A stretch of 64,000 nucleotides of DNA from Dinoroseobacter sp049800835 (GCF_049800835.1 NZ_JBNAFU010000005.1:1-64000); one strand, 5' to 3'. Positions 37,987-46,818 are shown, counted from the stretch's first letter. Notes: a model not told the origin generated them from the letters alone. Numbers and translations: made by a program.

Positions 37987-38427
37987 ATGCTGGCCGCCCC
38001 CGAAGATTTCGTTCCCGCCTTTGTCGCCGCGTGGATGGCGCGCGACGGGGAGGCCCTTGGCGCGCTGTTTGCGGAGGATGCGGATTTCGTGAATGTCGTG
38101 GGCATCTGGTGGGAGGACCGCCCCGCCATCGCCCGCGCGCATGGCTATGCGTTGGGCTCGTTTTTCGCCGAAACGAAGCTGGTGCCGGGGCGGGTGAAGG
38201 TCCGCCAGATGGGCGATGTGGCCGTGATCCACGCGCGGATGCGGCTGAGCGGCCAGCGTGCGCCCGACGGGTCGGAGGCGGCGGCACGCACCACGATCCT
38301 GAGTTTCGTGCTGCAACAGGGGCCGGATGGCTGGGCGTGCGTGTCGGCGCAGAACACCGATGTCCTGCCTGGGGCCGAGACGTATCTGGCCAGCGACACG
38401 GGTCTTGCCCCGCAGGATTACCGCTAG
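37987..38427 (+). CDS. SnoaL-like (SgcJ/EcaC family) protein inside the cob operon
   Basis: A 146-residue cone-fold protein: the AWMARDGEALGALFAEDADFVNVVG opening is typical of the SgcJ/EcaC family (NTF2-like). No catalytic role can be fixed. A strong AGGAG lies eight bases before the ATG. It runs opposite to the cob genes: it starts 29 bases from the cobM start and ends two bases before the cobJ stop. It may bind a small molecule in stress response; a role in B12 is not shown. Confidence 0.75.
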   Translation: MLAAPEDFVPAFVAAWMARDGEALGALFAEDADFVNVVGIWWEDRPAIARAHGYALGSFFAETKLVPGRVKVRQMGDVAVIHARMRLSGQRAPDGSEAAARTTILSFVLQQGPDGWACVSAQNTDVLPGAETYLASDTGLAPQDYR

Positions 38428-38429
38428 GC

Positions 38430-40271
38430 TCATTTGCCCAGGCCCGCGTGACGCTCGGCCACCAGATCGCCGTCGATCTTGCGGGCATAGCCGCGCGGCG
38501 TGAACATGCGCGGCCCCTCGCCCAAGTGCGCGAGCCGCGAGTTCGAGGACCCGACCAGCACGACGGTCAGCATGTCGACCTCTTCCACATCGAGATCGGC
38601 AAGGCGGCGGTAGCGGATTTCCTCCTCGGGGCGGCCGAGGGAACTTGCCAGCAGGACGGGCGTATCGGCGGGGCGGTGGGCGAGCAGGATATCCCGCGCC
38701 TCGGCCAGCAAGGTGCGACGGCGCTTGGAGACCGGGTTGTAGAAGGCGATGACGAAATCGCCCTCCGCCGCGGCGTGCAGGCGTTTGACGATGTCTTCCC
38801 GCGGGGTCAGCAGGTCGGACAGGGAGATCGCGCAGAAGTCATGCCCGAGCGGCGCGCCCGCACGGGCGGCGGCGGCCTGGAGCGCGCTGACACCGGGCGC
38901 AGAGACCACGTCGACACGGCGGGCGGCATCGCTGACACCTTCGGCTTCCGCATCGCGGTCCAGAAGTTCGAACACCAGTGCGCCCATGGCGTATATCCCT
39001 GCGTCGCCCGAGCAGATCAGGGCCACGTTGCGCCCCTCGCCCGCGCGTTCGAGCGCGTAGCGGCAGCGGGCTTCCTCGCCCCCCAGCGGGAAGTCGGCGC
39101 GGGTTTTGCCATGGGCAAGCGGGCCGAGCAGGTCGATGTAGAGCCCGTAGCCCACAAGCTCCTCGGCTTGCGTGATCAGTTTGGAGGCTTCGGGCGTGCG
39201 CCAGTCGGACTGGCCCGGCCCTATGCCAATAATGGAGAGCCGCCCGCGCGGACGCCCGTATAGGTCGGTGATGGGCTGGGGCGCGACGGCCAGCGCGGCA
39301 GTGGCCATGGCGGTCTTGCGTTTGGGGTACCAGAGCACGCCCCCCGCCCCCGCCCCGGCAAGGGCTGCGTTTTCGGCCACGCCGTGGCTGCCGATCTCGG
39401 CAAAGACCACGTCGGACGGGTTTTCCGTGCGGGGAGTTTCGGCGTCCAGTTCCGCGGCGGTGAAAAGGCGCAGCGGCAGGTCGAGGTGGCGGGCAAGCGC
39501 CAGCACGGCGGGCTCGTCGGCCTTCAGGTCGGCGGTGTAGATACCGCGCAGGGCGGCGGGCGCAAGTTCAGCCTCGGCCAGAAGCCCATTGACAAGGGCG
39601 ATCAGTTCTTCGGGGGGGCAGTTACGCGACGCACCCACGCCCAGCGTAGCGCGCTTGGGGTGGAACGTGAGGGCGGCGTGGTTGGGATCGTGCGGCTCCA
39701 TCGTGCAGGCGAGCGTGACAGTGTCGCCTTGGGGCAAGTCGGCGAGCCAATCCGCCTTGGCGGCTTCGTCCCCGGTCACGGTCGCCCCACCGCCAGCAAG
39801 GAGTTGCGCCATCGCGTCCTTGGCGTCAGCGGGGTTGGCAAGCGCCCAGCCCGCGGGCGGCTCGTCAAGGGCCACGCCCAGCGCCACATCCCCGGCGGTG
39901 GTGATGGCGGCGGTGGCCCCGATTCCGTCGGCGATCTGACGGGCGAGCCGGTTCGCGCCCCGGTGTCCGCCCAGAAGCGGTAGGACGACCGCGCCATCCT
40001 CGGACACCGCAACAACCGGGGGTTCGGTCGTCTTGTCGGAAAGCAGGGGGGCAACGGCACGGATCAGGATGCCTGCTGCACACACGCCAATCACCGGCCT
40101 TCCGGCAGCGAAGAGGTCGCGCACATGGATGAGCGCATTGGCAAACTCGGCATCCGCGCCGACCGCCCGGCCCGCGCGGCCATGCATGGCCCAACCGTGG
40201 GCGTCGGCGATGCGCCGGGCAAGCGGGCTGCCAGAGGCAGAAATGGCGACGACGACGGGGGTTAGAGCCAT
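38430..40271 (-). CDS. cobJ: Fused CbiG-like hydrolase and precorrin-3B C(17)-methyltransferase
   Basis: A 613-residue fusion. Residues 1 to about 340 look like CbiG: an N-terminal domain with GVCAAGILIRAVAPLL and LLGGHRGANRLARQIA, and a C-terminal CobE-like domain with GVGASRNCPPEELIALVN. From about 345 the CobJ methylase starts: LSIIGIGPGQSDWRTPEA, ICSGDAGIYAMGALVFELL and FYNPVSKRRR. CbiG opens the delta-lactone in the anaerobic pathway; CobE is the matching domain in the aerobic one. It overlaps cobI by ten bases and lies two bases from an antisense gene. Confidence 0.9.
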   Translation of the reverse strand: MALTPVVVAISASGSPLARRIADAHGWAMHGRAGRAVGADAEFANALIHVRDLFAAGRPVIGVCAAGILIRAVAPLLSDKTTEPPVVAVSEDGAVVLPLLGGHRGANRLARQIADGIGATAAITTAGDVALGVALDEPPAGWALANPADAKDAMAQLLAGGGATVTGDEAAKADWLADLPQGDTVTLACTMEPHDPNHAALTFHPKRATLGVGASRNCPPEELIALVNGLLAEAELAPAALRGIYTADLKADEPAVLALARHLDLPLRLFTAAELDAETPRTENPSDVVFAEIGSHGVAENAALAGAGAGGVLWYPKRKTAMATAALAVAPQPITDLYGRPRGRLSIIGIGPGQSDWRTPEASKLITQAEELVGYGLYIDLLGPLAHGKTRADFPLGGEEARCRYALERAGEGRNVALICSGDAGIYAMGALVFELLDRDAEAEGVSDAARRVDVVSAPGVSALQAAAARAGAPLGHDFCAISLSDLLTPREDIVKRLHAAAEGDFVIAFYNPVSKRRRTLLAEARDILLAHRPADTPVLLASSLGRPEEEIRYRRLADLDVEEVDMLTVVLVGSSNSRLAHLGEGPRMFTPRGYARKIDGDLVAERHAGLGK

Positions 40272-40963
40272 GGATCGGCCCCTTTCGTAACAAGGATCAT
40301 CGAGAAATAGGGGGCGGGATCGGGGGCGTCGGCCAGTGGCATGGCGCGTTCGGCAGGCAGCGTTGCCCGTTCCAGATACCGGGCCTGCGCGGCAAGGCCC
40401 GCATGGGTCAGGACACGGCGGATCTTGGTGATGTGGCGGCCGACCTTCATGATCACGACAGTGTCCGCCTCCTCCAGCCGGGCGTAGAGCGTGTCTTCGG
40501 GCAGTGGGCCGGGGAGGACCGTGAGCACCTCGTTCCGGGCCACCAGCGGGCGGGCGGCGCGGGCGGCACAGGCGGTCATGGAGGTCACACCGGGCACGAC
40601 CTGCACATCGAACCGATCCGCAAGCCGGGCGTGCAGGTACATGAAGGAGCCGTAGAAGAACGGGTCGCCCTCACACAGGCAGACAACGTCATGGCCGTCG
40701 CTGAGCGTTTGCGCGATGTCCTCAGCCGCGCTGTCATAGGCGGCTTGCGCCGGGGCCCGTGCCGGGGTCATGGGCACCTCGATCCGAATCTCGCGCGCGG
40801 TCTCGGGGATGGCGGCGGCGGCGATGGACCGGGCGAAGCTGTCGCCTTCCACCAATGCAGGATAGGCGACGACTTTTGCTTCGCGGATCAGCCGGTCGGC
40901 CTTGAGCGTCATCAACTCCGGATCGCCGGGGCCGAGGCCAACACCATAGAGCGTTCCGGTCAT
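40262..40963 (-). CDS. cobI: Precorrin-2 C(20)-methyltransferase
   Basis: Methylates C20 of precorrin-2 with SAM, a committed step to cobalamin. The 233-residue tetrapyrrole methylase has the GVGLGPGDPELMTLKADRL opening, the VVCLCEGDPFFYGSFMYL loop and VVPGVTSMTACAAR. The ATG at 40963 overlaps the cobL stop (ATGA). Confidence 0.95.
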   Translation of the reverse strand: MTGTLYGVGLGPGDPELMTLKADRLIREAKVVAYPALVEGDSFARSIAAAAIPETAREIRIEVPMTPARAPAQAAYDSAAEDIAQTLSDGHDVVCLCEGDPFFYGSFMYLHARLADRFDVQVVPGVTSMTACAARAARPLVARNEVLTVLPGPLPEDTLYARLEEADTVVIMKVGRHITKIRRVLTHAGLAAQARYLERATLPAERAMPLADAPDPAPYFSMILVTKGADPWL

Positions 40964-42162
40964 CGCTTGATCAGGCTCCACTGGGTGACCGGCATGAAGG
41001 GCCGCCAGCCGGTGCGGGGGCCGACAGGTTCGGCGCGCTGGACGCTGAGCTTGGCCAGTTCGCCGCCATGGGCGTGGTGCAGATCGAGAAGCACCTGTTC
41101 GGATTCAAGCGTGACGGAATTTGCCACCAACCGCCCGAGGGGGCGCAGGGCGGCCCATGCGGCCTCGAAAACGTGGCGGTCGAGCCCGCCGCCGACGAAG
41201 ATCGCATCCGGCGCCTCAAGCCCGTCAAGGGCCGTGGGGGCGGTGCCATCGACGATTTCCAGCTTCGGGACACCGAGGGCCAGCGCGTTGGCGGCGGCCA
41301 TGGCGCGGCGGTCAGCGCGCGGCTCGATCCCGATGGCGCGGGCGTAGCGCGCCGCACGCATCCATTCCACGGCGACCGAGCCACAGCCCGTGCCGATATC
41401 CCACAAAAGCGCGCCGCGCATGGGCATCAGCTTGGCCAGTGTCACCGCGCGCACCTCGCGCTTGGTCATGGTGCCGTCATGCTGAAAGAGGTCATCCGCC
41501 AGCCCCGGCACGCGGGGCAACAGCGCACAGTCGGGGGCCGCGATGCAATCAACGGCGAGCGTGTTGAACTCCGGCACCTCATGGGTCCAGGTTTCGGCTG
41601 TGCCGTCAAAGCGCGCCTCGTTCTCCCCCCCCATTGCGGCGAGCACGGTCATGGGCGATTTGCCAAAGCCACGGTCGGTCAGAAACCGTGCGATCTGCGC
41701 CGGGGTGTCGGCCCCGGTGGTCAGGATCAAAAGCCGCTGGTCGGGCTGGATGAAGGCGATCATCTGCTCCACCGGGCGGCCATGCACGGTGAGGGTTTCG
41801 ACATCCGCAAGGCTCCACCCCATACGCGCAGCGGCCAGTTGGAAGGCGGAAACCTGCGGGTGATAGGTGATCTCGGATGGATCGATCTCGCGCCCGATGC
41901 GCGCACCGACCGAGAACCAGAGCGGATCGCCCGTGGCCAGCACGACGACGCGGCGGCCCTGATGCGCGCGCAAGAGGTCGATAAGCGCGTCAAAGGGCGA
42001 GGGCCACGCGACACGCTCAGCAGTGACGGCATCCGACAGGTTGTGGTGGCGCTGACCGCCCACGATCACCTCTGCCGCCTCGACCACGGCGCGTGTGGCG
42101 GGGGTCAGGCCGTTCATCCCGTCCTCCCCGATGCCGACGATATGCAGCCAGGGTTGGGTCAT
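40960..42162 (-). CDS. cobL: Precorrin-6Y C5,15-methyltransferase (decarboxylating)
   Basis: Methylates C5 and C15 and decarboxylates the C12 acetate. The 400-residue protein joins a CbiE-like methylase (residues about 1-210: IVGIGEDGMNGLTPATR, VVVLATGDPLWFSVG) to a CbiT-like SAM domain (LLWDIGTGCGSVAVEWM). Start overlaps cobH stop by four bases. Confidence 0.95.
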   Translation of the reverse strand: MTQPWLHIVGIGEDGMNGLTPATRAVVEAAEVIVGGQRHHNLSDAVTAERVAWPSPFDALIDLLRAHQGRRVVVLATGDPLWFSVGARIGREIDPSEITYHPQVSAFQLAAARMGWSLADVETLTVHGRPVEQMIAFIQPDQRLLILTTGADTPAQIARFLTDRGFGKSPMTVLAAMGGENEARFDGTAETWTHEVPEFNTLAVDCIAAPDCALLPRVPGLADDLFQHDGTMTKREVRAVTLAKLMPMRGALLWDIGTGCGSVAVEWMRAARYARAIGIEPRADRRAMAAANALALGVPKLEIVDGTAPTALDGLEAPDAIFVGGGLDRHVFEAAWAALRPLGRLVANSVTLESEQVLLDLHHAHGGELAKLSVQRAEPVGPRTGWRPFMPVTQWSLIKR

Positions 42163-43715
42163 CCGCGATCCTCCGGCAGGCCTGCGGCGAGCGCGTTGAC
42201 AGCCGCCGAGGCAATGGCGGAGCCGCCGCGCCGCCCGCGCAGCGCGATAAATTCGGACCCGCGCGGGTTTCTGGCCAGTTCGGCTTTCGATTCTGCCGCG
42301 CCAACGAAGCCCACCGGAAACCCCAGGATCACGGCAGGTTTCGGCGCGCCTGCATCGAGCAATTCGAGAAGGTGAAAGAGGGCCGTGGGCGCGTTGCCGA
42401 TTGCCACGACACTGCCTTCAAGATGGTCTTGCCAAAGCTCCACCGCCGCCGCCGAACGGGTGTTGCCGATGGCCTTGGCAAGGTCCGGCACGGTTGGGTC
42501 ATTCAGGGTGACGATGACCTCGTTATCCGCAGGCAGGTAGCGGCGGATGATGCCGGCCCCGACCATTTCGCAGTCACACAGGACCGGCGCGCCCGCGCTA
42601 AGCGCCGCACGCCCGGCATCGAACGCGTTCTTGGTGTAGGCGAGGCGGTCGGCCACTTCGACCATGCCGCATGCGTGAATGATGCGAGTCGCGAGGCTGG
42701 CCATCGCCGGGGTGAACCGGTCGAGATTGGCCTCTGCCCGCACTGTCGCGAAGGATTGGGCATAGATCGCTTGCGGGTCGCGAATATAGGGGCGCATGGG
42801 CGGGGCTTCGGCGGATGCGGCCTCTGTCATTTCATCAATGGCCGCCTTTACCGCCTTGCCCAGCAGTGCCTCGTAACCGAGGCCGAGGATCGTCGCCTCA
42901 TGCGTGACGACATCGGCGGGATGTTGATCCGCGGACGCCAGCATCGGACCGAGACGCCCCTGCCCATCGAGCGCGCAAAACGCCCGCGCAAGGCTTTCGA
43001 CCTGCACGGCATCATGCACACGACCCGGGATTTGCGGCACATCGACGAGCGAGGGGTACACCTCCGCCAGAACCGGGACTGTGCGCCCTTCCCACCCCTC
43101 GAACGGCCAGACGGCGGCCTGAACGGCGCGGCGCAAGCGATCCAGCACGGGGAGGCCGGTCAGCGCCTGCCCGCCAACAGAGCCCGCACCGGACAATTTC
43201 CAAACCTCCTGCGCGCTGGAGGCTGAGGAGTCGGCCAGCCGGTACCGCGCTGGCATGGCGCCGCCGTAGTTATTGGGGCAGGTGAACGGCAACCCCTCGT
43301 AGCGGCCATGGTGCTGATGCGGGTAGCCCCAGAACGGTCCATCACCCGGAAAGACCGCGTTCAATCGGGCCGCGGCCTCGAACCGGTTATTCGCGTTATC
43401 CGGCCCGTCCGAGATTTCCTCGGCAAGCCGTGCCCAGACATCGACCCACGTCCCGTGCGGGGCGATTGTGGCGGCAAACCCTGCTGGGTAGCCGAAGGGG
43501 AAATCGAACCCCGCCAGAACGCGGCGGCCTGCGCGCGCCTCCGACAGGATCAGGTCCGTGATCTGGGTTTCGGCCTCTGCCCGCGTGGACGGGTTGGCGA
43601 GCACCGGGTCCGCGCCGGGACGCACAAGCGCCCACCAGATGCTGTTTGGCCCCTGTGCTGGCGCGTTGCTGGCTGACCAGTCAACGACCAGGTAACTGCC
43701 GAATGCGCGCGCCAT
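42159..43715 (-). CDS. cobH: Precorrin-8X methylmutase with a 306-residue N-terminal extension
   Basis: CobH moves a methyl from C11 to C12 to give hydrogenobyrinate. The methylmutase is residues 307-518: RPYIRDPQAIYAQSF, catalytic His in TRIIHACGMVEV and GFPVGFVGAAESK. An internal ATG at 42797 would give a normal 212-residue CobH. The N-terminal half has its own fold: SYLVVDWSASNAP and AGFDFPFGYPAGFA look like the RNase H-like DUF429 type, though that is by eye. The frame is open throughout, so a fusion is likely. Overlaps cbiX by one base. Confidence 0.9.
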   Translation of the reverse strand: MARAFGSYLVVDWSASNAPAQGPNSIWWALVRPGADPVLANPSTRAEAETQITDLILSEARAGRRVLAGFDFPFGYPAGFAATIAPHGTWVDVWARLAEEISDGPDNANNRFEAAARLNAVFPGDGPFWGYPHQHHGRYEGLPFTCPNNYGGAMPARYRLADSSASSAQEVWKLSGAGSVGGQALTGLPVLDRLRRAVQAAVWPFEGWEGRTVPVLAEVYPSLVDVPQIPGRVHDAVQVESLARAFCALDGQGRLGPMLASADQHPADVVTHEATILGLGYEALLGKAVKAAIDEMTEAASAEAPPMRPYIRDPQAIYAQSFATVRAEANLDRFTPAMASLATRIIHACGMVEVADRLAYTKNAFDAGRAALSAGAPVLCDCEMVGAGIIRRYLPADNEVIVTLNDPTVPDLAKAIGNTRSAAAVELWQDHLEGSVVAIGNAPTALFHLLELLDAGAPKPAVILGFPVGFVGAAESKAELARNPRGSEFIALRGRRGGSAIASAAVNALAAGLPEDRG

Positions 43716-44935
43716 CAGCCCGCGGGCTTTGCCGTTTTGCGCGCACTTTCGGGGCCGTGCGGGTGGGCGGCATGCGGATAGGGCGCGTGGTGGTGGTGGT
43801 CGTGATCATGATCGTGGTCATGACCGTGATGATGGTGATGTCCATGGTCGTGGCTGTGACTGTGCTGCGCTTCAAGCCGGCAGAGGCCGGTGCAGAACGT
43901 GTCGCACAGCGTGCAGTCGGCCACGTTGGAGCCGGGGGCGGAGGCGCCCTGCCCCTCCACATGGTGGTGGTGGCTTTCCTGGATCGCGCCGACCTCTGCC
44001 TCGAACCCAAGCACCTGCGTACGGTACTTGCACATCACGCAAGTGGCGGGCGGGACGGCGCCGAAGGCCGGGTGTTTGCGTTCCTCGGCGGTGATGATGC
44101 GGGTGGTGCCGTCGGCGGCCGCAATGGCCTGCGCGCGGTAGCCGCATTGGCCACAATTGGGCGGCGGGGTGTCGGAGACCTGCTCCATCACGCGTTCGGC
44201 GAAGGTTTCGAGCACGTGGGGGTGCGCGCCGAGGTAGCCTGCCTTGACGAATTCGATATCCGGGTGCGCGTCGGCGACCTGATCGGTGAAGCCGTAGATG
44301 CGGTCGATCAGGATGCCGGAGAAGAGGAAATAGGGGAAGACGACAATGCGCTTGTAGCCGAGCCGGGCCGCGTGGCTCAGGCAGGGCTCGACCAGCGGGA
44401 AGGTCACGCCGGAATAGCCAACCTCGCACCAGCCAAAGCCCATCCCCTCGTGCAGGAGGCGGGCGATCTTGGCAACGTTGCCATTGGCGTCCGGGTCGGA
44501 CGCGCCGCGCCCGATGACGACAAGGCAGGTGTCGTGCAACGGGACGAGGTCGGTCATGTTCGCCTGATCGACCGCGTCCTGAATGCGGGCGGCGGCGGCG
44601 GAGACCATCTTGGGGTCAACCCCCAGTTCGCGGCCATAGGACACGTCGATCCCGTGCTGCTCCGCATAGGTTGTCAGCACGGTAGGGATGTCGTTTTTCG
44701 AATGCATCGCCGCAAAGAGCATGCCCGGCACGGCGAGGATCTTGTCGCAGCCTTTTTCGCGCAGGCGGTCGAGGCCGTCACGAATGACCGGGTTGGCGAA
44801 TTCGAGATAGCCGTAATCCGTCTCCCACTCGGGCGGCAGGTAGGCTGGAAGCGCGTCCGCGAGCTGGGCAAACTCCTCGACAGCCGCCTTGGAGCGGGAG
44901 CCGTGCCCGCAGATCATCACGCCGACCTTGGTCAT
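43715..44935 (-). CDS. cbiX: Sirohydrochlorin cobaltochelatase CbiX, with Cys and His tails
   Basis: Inserts cobalt into sirohydrochlorin-type precursors in the early-insertion pathway. The 406-residue protein has two chelatase repeats: metal-binding H11 in ICGHGSRSK and LFAAMHSKNDIP; then VVIGRGASD and FPYFLFSGILIDRI. After about residue 265 come Cys motifs (CGQCGYR, CVMCKYR, CTLCDTFCTGLC) that may bind an iron-sulfur cluster or metal, then a tail dense in His and Asp. It overlaps cobH and the small gene upstream. Confidence 0.92.
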   Translation of the reverse strand: MTKVGVMICGHGSRSKAAVEEFAQLADALPAYLPPEWETDYGYLEFANPVIRDGLDRLREKGCDKILAVPGMLFAAMHSKNDIPTVLTTYAEQHGIDVSYGRELGVDPKMVSAAAARIQDAVDQANMTDLVPLHDTCLVVIGRGASDPDANGNVAKIARLLHEGMGFGWCEVGYSGVTFPLVEPCLSHAARLGYKRIVVFPYFLFSGILIDRIYGFTDQVADAHPDIEFVKAGYLGAHPHVLETFAERVMEQVSDTPPPNCGQCGYRAQAIAAADGTTRIITAEERKHPAFGAVPPATCVMCKYRTQVLGFEAEVGAIQESHHHHVEGQGASAPGSNVADCTLCDTFCTGLCRLEAQHSHSHDHGHHHHHGHDHDHDHDHHHHAPYPHAAHPHGPESARKTAKPAG

Positions 44936-45165
44936 GCTGGTGTCTCCTCGGGCGCGTCCTCTTCGGCCTCGTCCGGCTCGGCCTCGGTGGATTTCTTGCC
45001 CTTGAGCGCGCCGTAAAGACCCAGCGCGATGGCAAGGCCGATTGCCGCCCCGGCGACCCAGTGATCATGACCCGCAAGTGCACCCAGATGACCGGGGTGG
45101 GCCATCGCGGAGACCGGCGCGAGGATCAAGACGGCGGAGGCAAAAGCAAGGTTGGGGCGCAGCAT
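44932..45165 (-). CDS. Small secreted or membrane protein ahead of cbiX
   Basis: A 77-residue protein with a signal-like N-terminus, an AHPGHLGALAGHDHW segment rich in His, one membrane helix (AAIGLAIALGLYGALKG) and an acidic tail. A related family is DUF6732 as I recall it. AHPGH after a signal peptide is typical of proteins near cobalt and nickel transport. The start at 45165 is a choice: 45219 in frame is possible. It overlaps cbiX by ATGA, so it is in the operon. Confidence 0.65.
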   Translation of the reverse strand: MLRPNLAFASAVLILAPVSAMAHPGHLGALAGHDHWVAGAAIGLAIALGLYGALKGKKSTEAEPDEAEEDAPEETPA

Positions 45166-45462
45166 GGGGCAGCATCCGTCGAGGCGGGCCGAACCGTGGC
45201 AAGCCGTGCAAAACCGCATGACGATCCGCGTGGTTGCCCCCGGGGTGGGTCAGCTCCGTCACGGCACCTGTCCGGCCCTAGGTTGAAAGGGCGTCGTCCC
45301 TGTTGGCTATAGCGGCGCGTCCGAGGTCGCGCAAACGGATTCCGGGCGCTGCGTCATCGCGACTTTTGTGCGTTTTTATGGGATGTTCCCTGCGGGTATC
45401 GGTGTTTTCCGACACATGCGCGCAGTTTACCTTTGTTCCACACTCAAATCAGGAGCGATGTG
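45166..45462. promoter_or_regulatory. Divergent gap between the cbiX operon and the glutathione-transferase gene
   Basis: No gene is seen in 297 bases beyond a possible short N-terminal extension of the small gene. I looked for a cobalamin riboswitch on the minus strand and found none of its conserved boxes. AGGAG at 45451 belongs to the rightward gene. Confidence 0.5.
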
Positions 45463-46452
45463 ATGGGACAGTTGGTTGATGGCGTTTGGCACGACACGTG
45501 GTACGACACGAAATCCACGGGTGGAAAGTTCGTCCGCTCAACCGCCGGGTTCCGCAACTGGATCACCGCCGATGGCAGCCCGGGTCCAACCGGCGAAGGC
45601 GGGTTCAAGGCCGACAGCGGACGCTATCACCTGTATGTCTCGCTGGCGTGCCCCTGGGCGCACCGGACGCTGATTTTCCGCAAACTCAAGGGTCTGGAGC
45701 CGCATATCGGCGTTTCGACCGTGCATCCCGACATGTTGCAGGATGGATGGACCTTCGAGACCGATGACCACGGCGCGACCGGCGATCGGCTATATGGGCT
45801 TCCGTTCGCCCGGGATATCTATACCAAGGCCGACCCGACCGTGTCCGGCCGCGTGACGGTGCCGATCCTTTGGGACAGGGAGCGAGAGACGATCGTGTCG
45901 AACGAAAGCTCCGAGATCATCCGCATGTTCAACAGCGCGTTCAACGAGCTGACCGGCAACACCGACGACTACTACCCCGAGGCGCTGCGCGCCGAAATCG
46001 ACGCGGTGAACGCACGTGTCTATCACGACATCAACAACGGTGTTTACAAGTCCGGGTTTGCCACCACGCAGGCAGCCTACGACGAGGCCGTCACGACGCT
46101 GTTCGATGCGCTGGACTGGGTGGAGGAGCGCCTGTCGAGCCGCCGTTACCTGGCTGGAGACAGGTTAACGGAAGCTGACTGGCGGCTCTTTACGACGCTG
46201 GTGCGGTTCGACCCGGTCTACCACCTGCATTTCAAGTGCAACCGGCGGCGGATTGTGGATTATCCCAACCTGTGGGCGTACACGCGGGAGCTTTTCCAGA
46301 CGCAGGGCGTGGCCGAAACGGTGAATTTCGAGCATATCGTGCGCCACTATCACTACAGCCACGAGACCATCAATCCGCACCGGATCATCCCGATCAATCC
46401 CGAGATCGACTGGATGGCCCCGCATGGCCGCGACCGGCGTGCGGCCGCTTGA
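45463..46452 (+). CDS. Glutathionyl-hydroquinone reductase (Xi-class glutathione transferase)
   Basis: Reduces glutathionyl-hydroquinones to hydroquinones with glutathione. The 329-residue protein has the catalytic Cys in SLACPWAHRTL, then GVSTVHPDML, ETIVSNESSEIIRMFN (glutathione loop) and the C-terminal helical domain with LTEADWRLFTTLVRFDPVY. AGGAG sits seven bases before the ATG at 45463. It is divergent from the cob operon. Confidence 0.93.
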   Translation: MGQLVDGVWHDTWYDTKSTGGKFVRSTAGFRNWITADGSPGPTGEGGFKADSGRYHLYVSLACPWAHRTLIFRKLKGLEPHIGVSTVHPDMLQDGWTFETDDHGATGDRLYGLPFARDIYTKADPTVSGRVTVPILWDRERETIVSNESSEIIRMFNSAFNELTGNTDDYYPEALRAEIDAVNARVYHDINNGVYKSGFATTQAAYDEAVTTLFDALDWVEERLSSRRYLAGDRLTEADWRLFTTLVRFDPVYHLHFKCNRRRIVDYPNLWAYTRELFQTQGVAETVNFEHIVRHYHYSHETINPHRIIPINPEIDWMAPHGRDRRAAA

Positions 46453-46455
46453 CCA

Positions 46456-46818
46456 CTAATGGGTTGCGTAGTGCTGGACGACGGCGGTCAGGTCTTCGGG
46501 CGGGACGTCGTCGGGCAGCATCAGGTTGGCGTTGCTGACATGGTTGAACAGCGAGCCGTCGCTGAAAAACTTGTTGTTGGAGACGAACAGGACCCGGCAA
46601 TCAGGGCGCCGGTAATTGGCATAGTCGGCGATGGCCAAGGCGCTGCCACGTTCCAGCGTCAGTGACAGCAGCATCACGTCGAACCTTGTGCCGCCCAGAG
46701 CCTTGATCGCCGTGTCGGTGTCACGCGCCAGCTGCACCTCCACGCCGGAGCGGGTCAGATGACGACTCCAGAGTTGGGACAGTTCGGTCTGACCATGGAC
46801 AATCAGGACGCGCTTCAT
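46456..46818 (-). CDS. Degenerate receiver-domain protein
   Basis: A 120-residue stand-alone protein with the length and pattern of a CheY-like receiver. However the conserved residues are lost: the acidic pair position reads VHGQTEL, the phosphoacceptor strand reads LLSLTLERGS with no Asp, and the lysine strand reads LMLPDDV. It is therefore likely a pseudo-receiver that binds a partner without phosphorylation. It stops three bases from the convergent transferase gene. Confidence 0.75.
   Translation of the reverse strand: MKRVLIVHGQTELSQLWSRHLTRSGVEVQLARDTDTAIKALGGTRFDVMLLSLTLERGSALAIADYANYRRPDCRVLFVSNNKFFSDGSLFNHVSNANLMLPDDVPPEDLTAVVQHYATH

Noticed and set aside
37958..38488. N-terminal extension of cobM
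   Set aside because: The extension is Pro/Arg/Ser-rich, overlaps the SnoaL gene and the 3' end of cobJ; the usual CobM N-terminus starts at 37957.
43790..43860. Tandem repeat array near 43.8 kb
   Set aside because: It is simply the imperfect codon repetition of the His/Asp tail of CbiX, not an independent repeat.
45166..45462. Second cobalamin riboswitch ahead of the cbiX operon
   Set aside because: I looked on the minus strand for the B12 box and the other conserved segments and did not find them.
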